DNA of 64,000 nt from an uncultured Lachnospiraceae bacterium (GTDB lineage: Bacteria > Bacillota > Clostridia > Lachnospirales > Lachnospiraceae), in contig CAKRHP010000008.1 of assembly GCA_934339135.1 (NCBI GenBank), forward strand, positions 84,593 to 148,592, given 5' to 3'. Shown here piece after piece: positions 62,408-64,000 of this stretch (positions within the stretch are counted from its first letter, which is position 1; every line of letters starts with the position of its first letter). Position numbers and translations under genes: made by a program. The notes beneath the pieces were generated by a model that did not search any database, was not told the origin of the DNA, and saw only the letters and a list, made by a program, of their open reading frames with translations.

Positions 62408-62698
62408 ATGAAATATAATCTGTCAGATCGAATATTGAGGGAACTTTCTTTTTTGGCACACAAATATTCTGTCACCAAAATTGTACTATTTGGTTCCCGC
62501 GCACGGGGTACAAATAGTGAACGAAGTGATATAGATATTGCAGTATATGGTGGAGAGTTTGACCGGTTTTATTGGGATGTTAAGGAAAAAATACATTCAC
62601 TTCTGATGTTTGATATTGTGCAGGCAGATGCAGAAATTTCAGATGAATTGAAACAAGAAATAGAAAAGGAGGGTGTTACAATTTATGAAAAAGCTTGA
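62408..62698 (+). CDS. mntA: MNT-type nucleotidyltransferase, antitoxin of HEPN/MNT pair
   Basis: 96-residue minimal nucleotidyltransferase. The active site is IVLFGSRARGTNSERSDIDI, with the GSX10DXD pattern complete. In characterised HEPN/MNT modules the MNT protein adds AMP to a Tyr of the HEPN toxin and neutralises it. ATG 62408 follows a strong AAGGGGGTGG; a longer in-frame opening upstream is rejected. It overlaps the HEPN gene by 14 bases. Confidence 0.87.
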   Translation: MKYNLSDRILRELSFLAHKYSVTKIVLFGSRARGTNSERSDIDIAVYGGEFDRFYWDVKEKIHSLLMFDIVQADAEISDELKQEIEKEGVTIYEKA

Positions 62699-63095
62699 TA
62701 ATTTTACAAATTGTTTGTCTATATTAGTAAATGCGGATTTTAAACTTGCAGAAACGAATGATATATATCGAACAGGGATTATTGGACAATTTAATCTTAC
62801 CTTTGAACTTGCCTGGAAAGCATTACAGGAAATTATGAGAATGCACAGTGTAGAAGGAGCTTCTACCGGGTCTCCTCGTGAAATTTTACAGCTTGGTTAT
62901 AGAATTGGGTTTATCAATGATCCTGAAGTATGGCTGCTCATGTTAAAAAAACGTAATACCTCTGTTCATATATATAATGAAGACGAAGTTGATGAAATGA
63001 TTATGCTGATACGTGACAGTTTTATCCCGGCTTTTAATGTTCTTAAGGATATGTTGGTAAAGAAGCTTGATGAGGCTGAAAGTGATTGGATGTAA
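62685..63095 (+). CDS. hepT: HEPN-domain RNase toxin (HI0074/HepT family)
   Basis: 136-residue helical protein annotated as nucleotidyltransferase substrate-binding protein in older schemes. It carries the HEPN RNase motif RX4HXY as RNTSVHIY near residue 90, including the Tyr that is AMPylated by the partner in studied systems. NLTFELAWKALQEIM is typical for the family. ATG 62685 lies inside mntA with AAAGGAGGG ahead. All key residues of both partners are present, so the module is probably active. Confidence 0.87.
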   Translation: MKKLDNFTNCLSILVNADFKLAETNDIYRTGIIGQFNLTFELAWKALQEIMRMHSVEGASTGSPREILQLGYRIGFINDPEVWLLMLKKRNTSVHIYNEDEVDEMIMLIRDSFIPAFNVLKDMLVKKLDEAESDWM

Positions 63096-63098
63096 GGC

Positions 63099-63136
63099 AG
63101 ACGCAGGTCATGTTTTTAAGGCTTGCGTCTATTTAG
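63099..63136 (+). terminator. Terminator-like hairpin after hepT
   Basis: AGACGCA pairs with TGCGTCT across an 18-base loop, three bases after the hepT stop, followed by ATTTAGTTT. The T run is broken, so efficiency is uncertain. Confidence 0.55.
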
Positions 63137-63209
63137 TTTATCTACGGAGATTTCTCAAAAAGTTTTGTCACGGTTGTAAATATATTGAAGTAGAAAAGAG
63201 TGATTGAGT

Positions 63210-63354
63210 ATGATAAAATTAATCTGAGGACTATGTAAAATACCGTGATATTTATCTAAAAAAATTTTATGCAAAATTAGCGGAATTATCGTTAGGAGTA
63301 AAGGGGAAAAATATATTGGATTTGGGAACAGGAATGTTTAAGGCTGCAAATATG
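63210..63354 (+). pseudogene. 5' remnant of a SAM methyltransferase gene
   Basis: Reads EDYVKYRDIYLKKFYAKLAE followed by LSLGVKGKNILDLGTGM, the head of a class I methyltransferase up to motif I. The likely ATG at 63210 is out of frame by a small change, and all downstream motifs are missing. The break lies next to the integrase remnant. Confidence 0.65.
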
Positions 63355-63424
63355 CTGACATATGATTTTTCCCTTATTTTTGCCCTTATGCGGAATCCGC
63401 AAGGGAAAGAAGGGAACTTTTTAT

Positions 63425-63565
63425 TTAGTCGTTGCCTGCCACTTTATCAAGAAGTCTGGCGGAGTTCCGCTTTGCCTTTCTTGTAGAATGAGCATAGACA
63501 TTCATTGTGGTACTGACATCAGAGTGTCCTAACAGTTCTTGCACATCTTGGGGATTGGATAAAGG
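63425..63565 (-). pseudogene. C-terminal fragment of a tyrosine integrase
   Basis: The minus strand reads SNPQDVQELLGHSDVSTTMN followed by VYAHSTRKAKRNSARLLDK and ends VAGND. This is the last 45 or so residues of a tyrosine recombinase, with the catalytic His (GHS) and Tyr (NVY). The body of the gene is absent; sequence upstream of it is unrelated. It marks a lost integrative element. The gap 63355-63424 has a TGCGGA/TCCGCA palindrome and may hold a relic of the element end. Confidence 0.78.
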
Positions 63566-63822
63566 CAGTATTGCCGATCAATCTGCTATCTCTCTTATTA
63601 TTCGTACAACTGGTATATGTTGGAATCAGGTGGTATGTAAAGGGATGGCGGGAAAACAGAGGTTGTGTTTAAAAATGAAAAACTTGTCTGAGACGGAGCA
63701 AAGTAATAATATTAACATAACGATATAGAAAATGCAGGGAAGCATTGTATTTCAATGAGTTTGAGATACAGTGCTTTTGCGTATTAACAGGAAGCAAATA
63801 AAGCGATATATTGATATTCTAT

Positions 63823-63852
63823 TTCACAACAAAAAAAGGTCGGTTCACAACA
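63823..63852 (+). promoter_or_regulatory. Perfect 9-bp direct repeat, candidate LytTR-type operator
   Basis: TTCACAACA occurs at 63823-63831 and 63844-63852, spaced by 12 bases (two helical turns start to start). This geometry is typical of binding sites for AgrA/ComE-type LytTR regulators. It ends 31 bases before TATAAT, right upstream of the expected -35 position. Confidence 0.55.
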
Positions 63853-63883
63853 TGGCGGCAAGCTATTAAAAGACTTTTTCCGA

Positions 63884-63889
63884 TATAAT
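63884..63889 (+). promoter_or_regulatory. -10 element ahead of the response regulator
   Basis: Perfect TATAAT, 34 bases before the ATG. The -35 position (63861-63866, AGCTAT) is poor, as expected for a promoter that needs an activator. Confidence 0.5.
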
Positions 63890-63923
63890 AAATATAATTG
63901 TATGTAAGTAAGGAAGTGACAAA

Positions 63924-64000
63924 ATGCAAATAGCAATCTGTGATGATGAAAAATCTATAGGATTGATATTAGAAGAAAAAATAAAGAAATTATTACCGGA
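63924..64000 (+). CDS. LytTR-type response regulator, N-terminal start (runs out of window)
   Basis: Only 25 codons are visible: QIAICDDEKSIGLILEEKIK. The IAICDDE opening is characteristic of receivers in the AgrA/LytTR group. The ATG follows AAGGAAGTG. The output domain is outside the window, so the LytTR assignment rests on this start and on the direct repeats upstream. Confidence 0.65.
   Translation, partial: MQIAICDDEKSIGLILEEKIKKLLP

Noticed and set aside
63507..63728. 73-codon open frame on the plus strand
   Set aside because: Its first third is antisense to the integrase fragment and the rest is low in coding character, without a ribosome site.
1..64000. CRISPR arrays, rRNA and tRNA genes
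   Set aside because: No regularly spaced repeats and no recognisable rRNA or tRNA sequence were seen on reading; tRNAscan and a CRISPR finder would settle it.

Overview
The window looks like chromosome from a Gram-positive anaerobe of the Clostridia, most likely Lachnospiraceae. This rests on gene order (dnaG-rpoD-trmK, cmk-ispH-rpsA, plsX-acpP-rnc-smc-ftsY), on an NfnAB-type flavoprotein pair, on strong AGGAGG-type ribosome binding sites with frequent TTG and GTG starts, and on several small families common in gut Clostridia. The genus is not determined.

Positions 1-29,000 are conserved core on the plus strand. A run of tightly packed genes (dnaG 3' end, rpoD, trmK, a TGS-domain nucleoside kinase, folD, rimO, pgsA, an HI0933-type flavoprotein, cmk, ispH, rpsA) ends at a clear terminator near 11,300. 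An orphan cheR with its own promoter and terminator follows. A promoter near 12,330 then serves plsX-acpP-rnc-smc-ftsY, covering lipid synthesis, RNA processing, chromosome organisation and protein targeting. Next come a catabolic-type threonine dehydratase and a partial histidine operon (hisZ-hisG-hisD-hisB and a HisI-HisE protein carrying an N-terminal TIM-barrel-like extension). A 54-residue membrane peptide, a CYTH protein and the NfnA/NfnB pair complete the block.

Positions 29,000-41,300 hold an accessory but intact set. There is a four-gene operon of lipoprotein, anchored propeller-like protein, tandemly duplicated permease and ABC ATPase. An ylxM without ffh and a MATE exporter follow. 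A minus-strand thiol-redox cassette (46-residue CXXC membrane protein, NapH-like ferredoxin membrane protein, TlpA-like lipoprotein) lies divergent from a two-component system whose kinase gene overlaps a sugar-kinase gene.

Positions 41,300-64,000 are a mosaic of small one-gene or two-gene modules: regulators, toxin-antitoxin pairs (RelE/ParE-like, MNT/HEPN), transporters, acetyltransferases and hydrolases. Many broken genes sit among them: a thiazoline-hydrolase-like remnant, a P-loop-less ATPase, an EamA transporter, an AraC tail, a GGDEF protein missing its middle, a macrodomain protein missing its active-site loop, a methyltransferase head and an integrase tail. Several of these keep both ends and have lost the middle. 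The best regulatory find is a short leader at 48,231-48,282 that resembles a guanidine-IV (mepA-type) riboswitch with its terminator, in front of a half-size EamA transporter. The window ends at the start of a LytTR-type response regulator preceded by a perfect 9-bp direct repeat with a 12-bp spacer.

Functions are read from sequence motifs and remembered family features. No database search was run.
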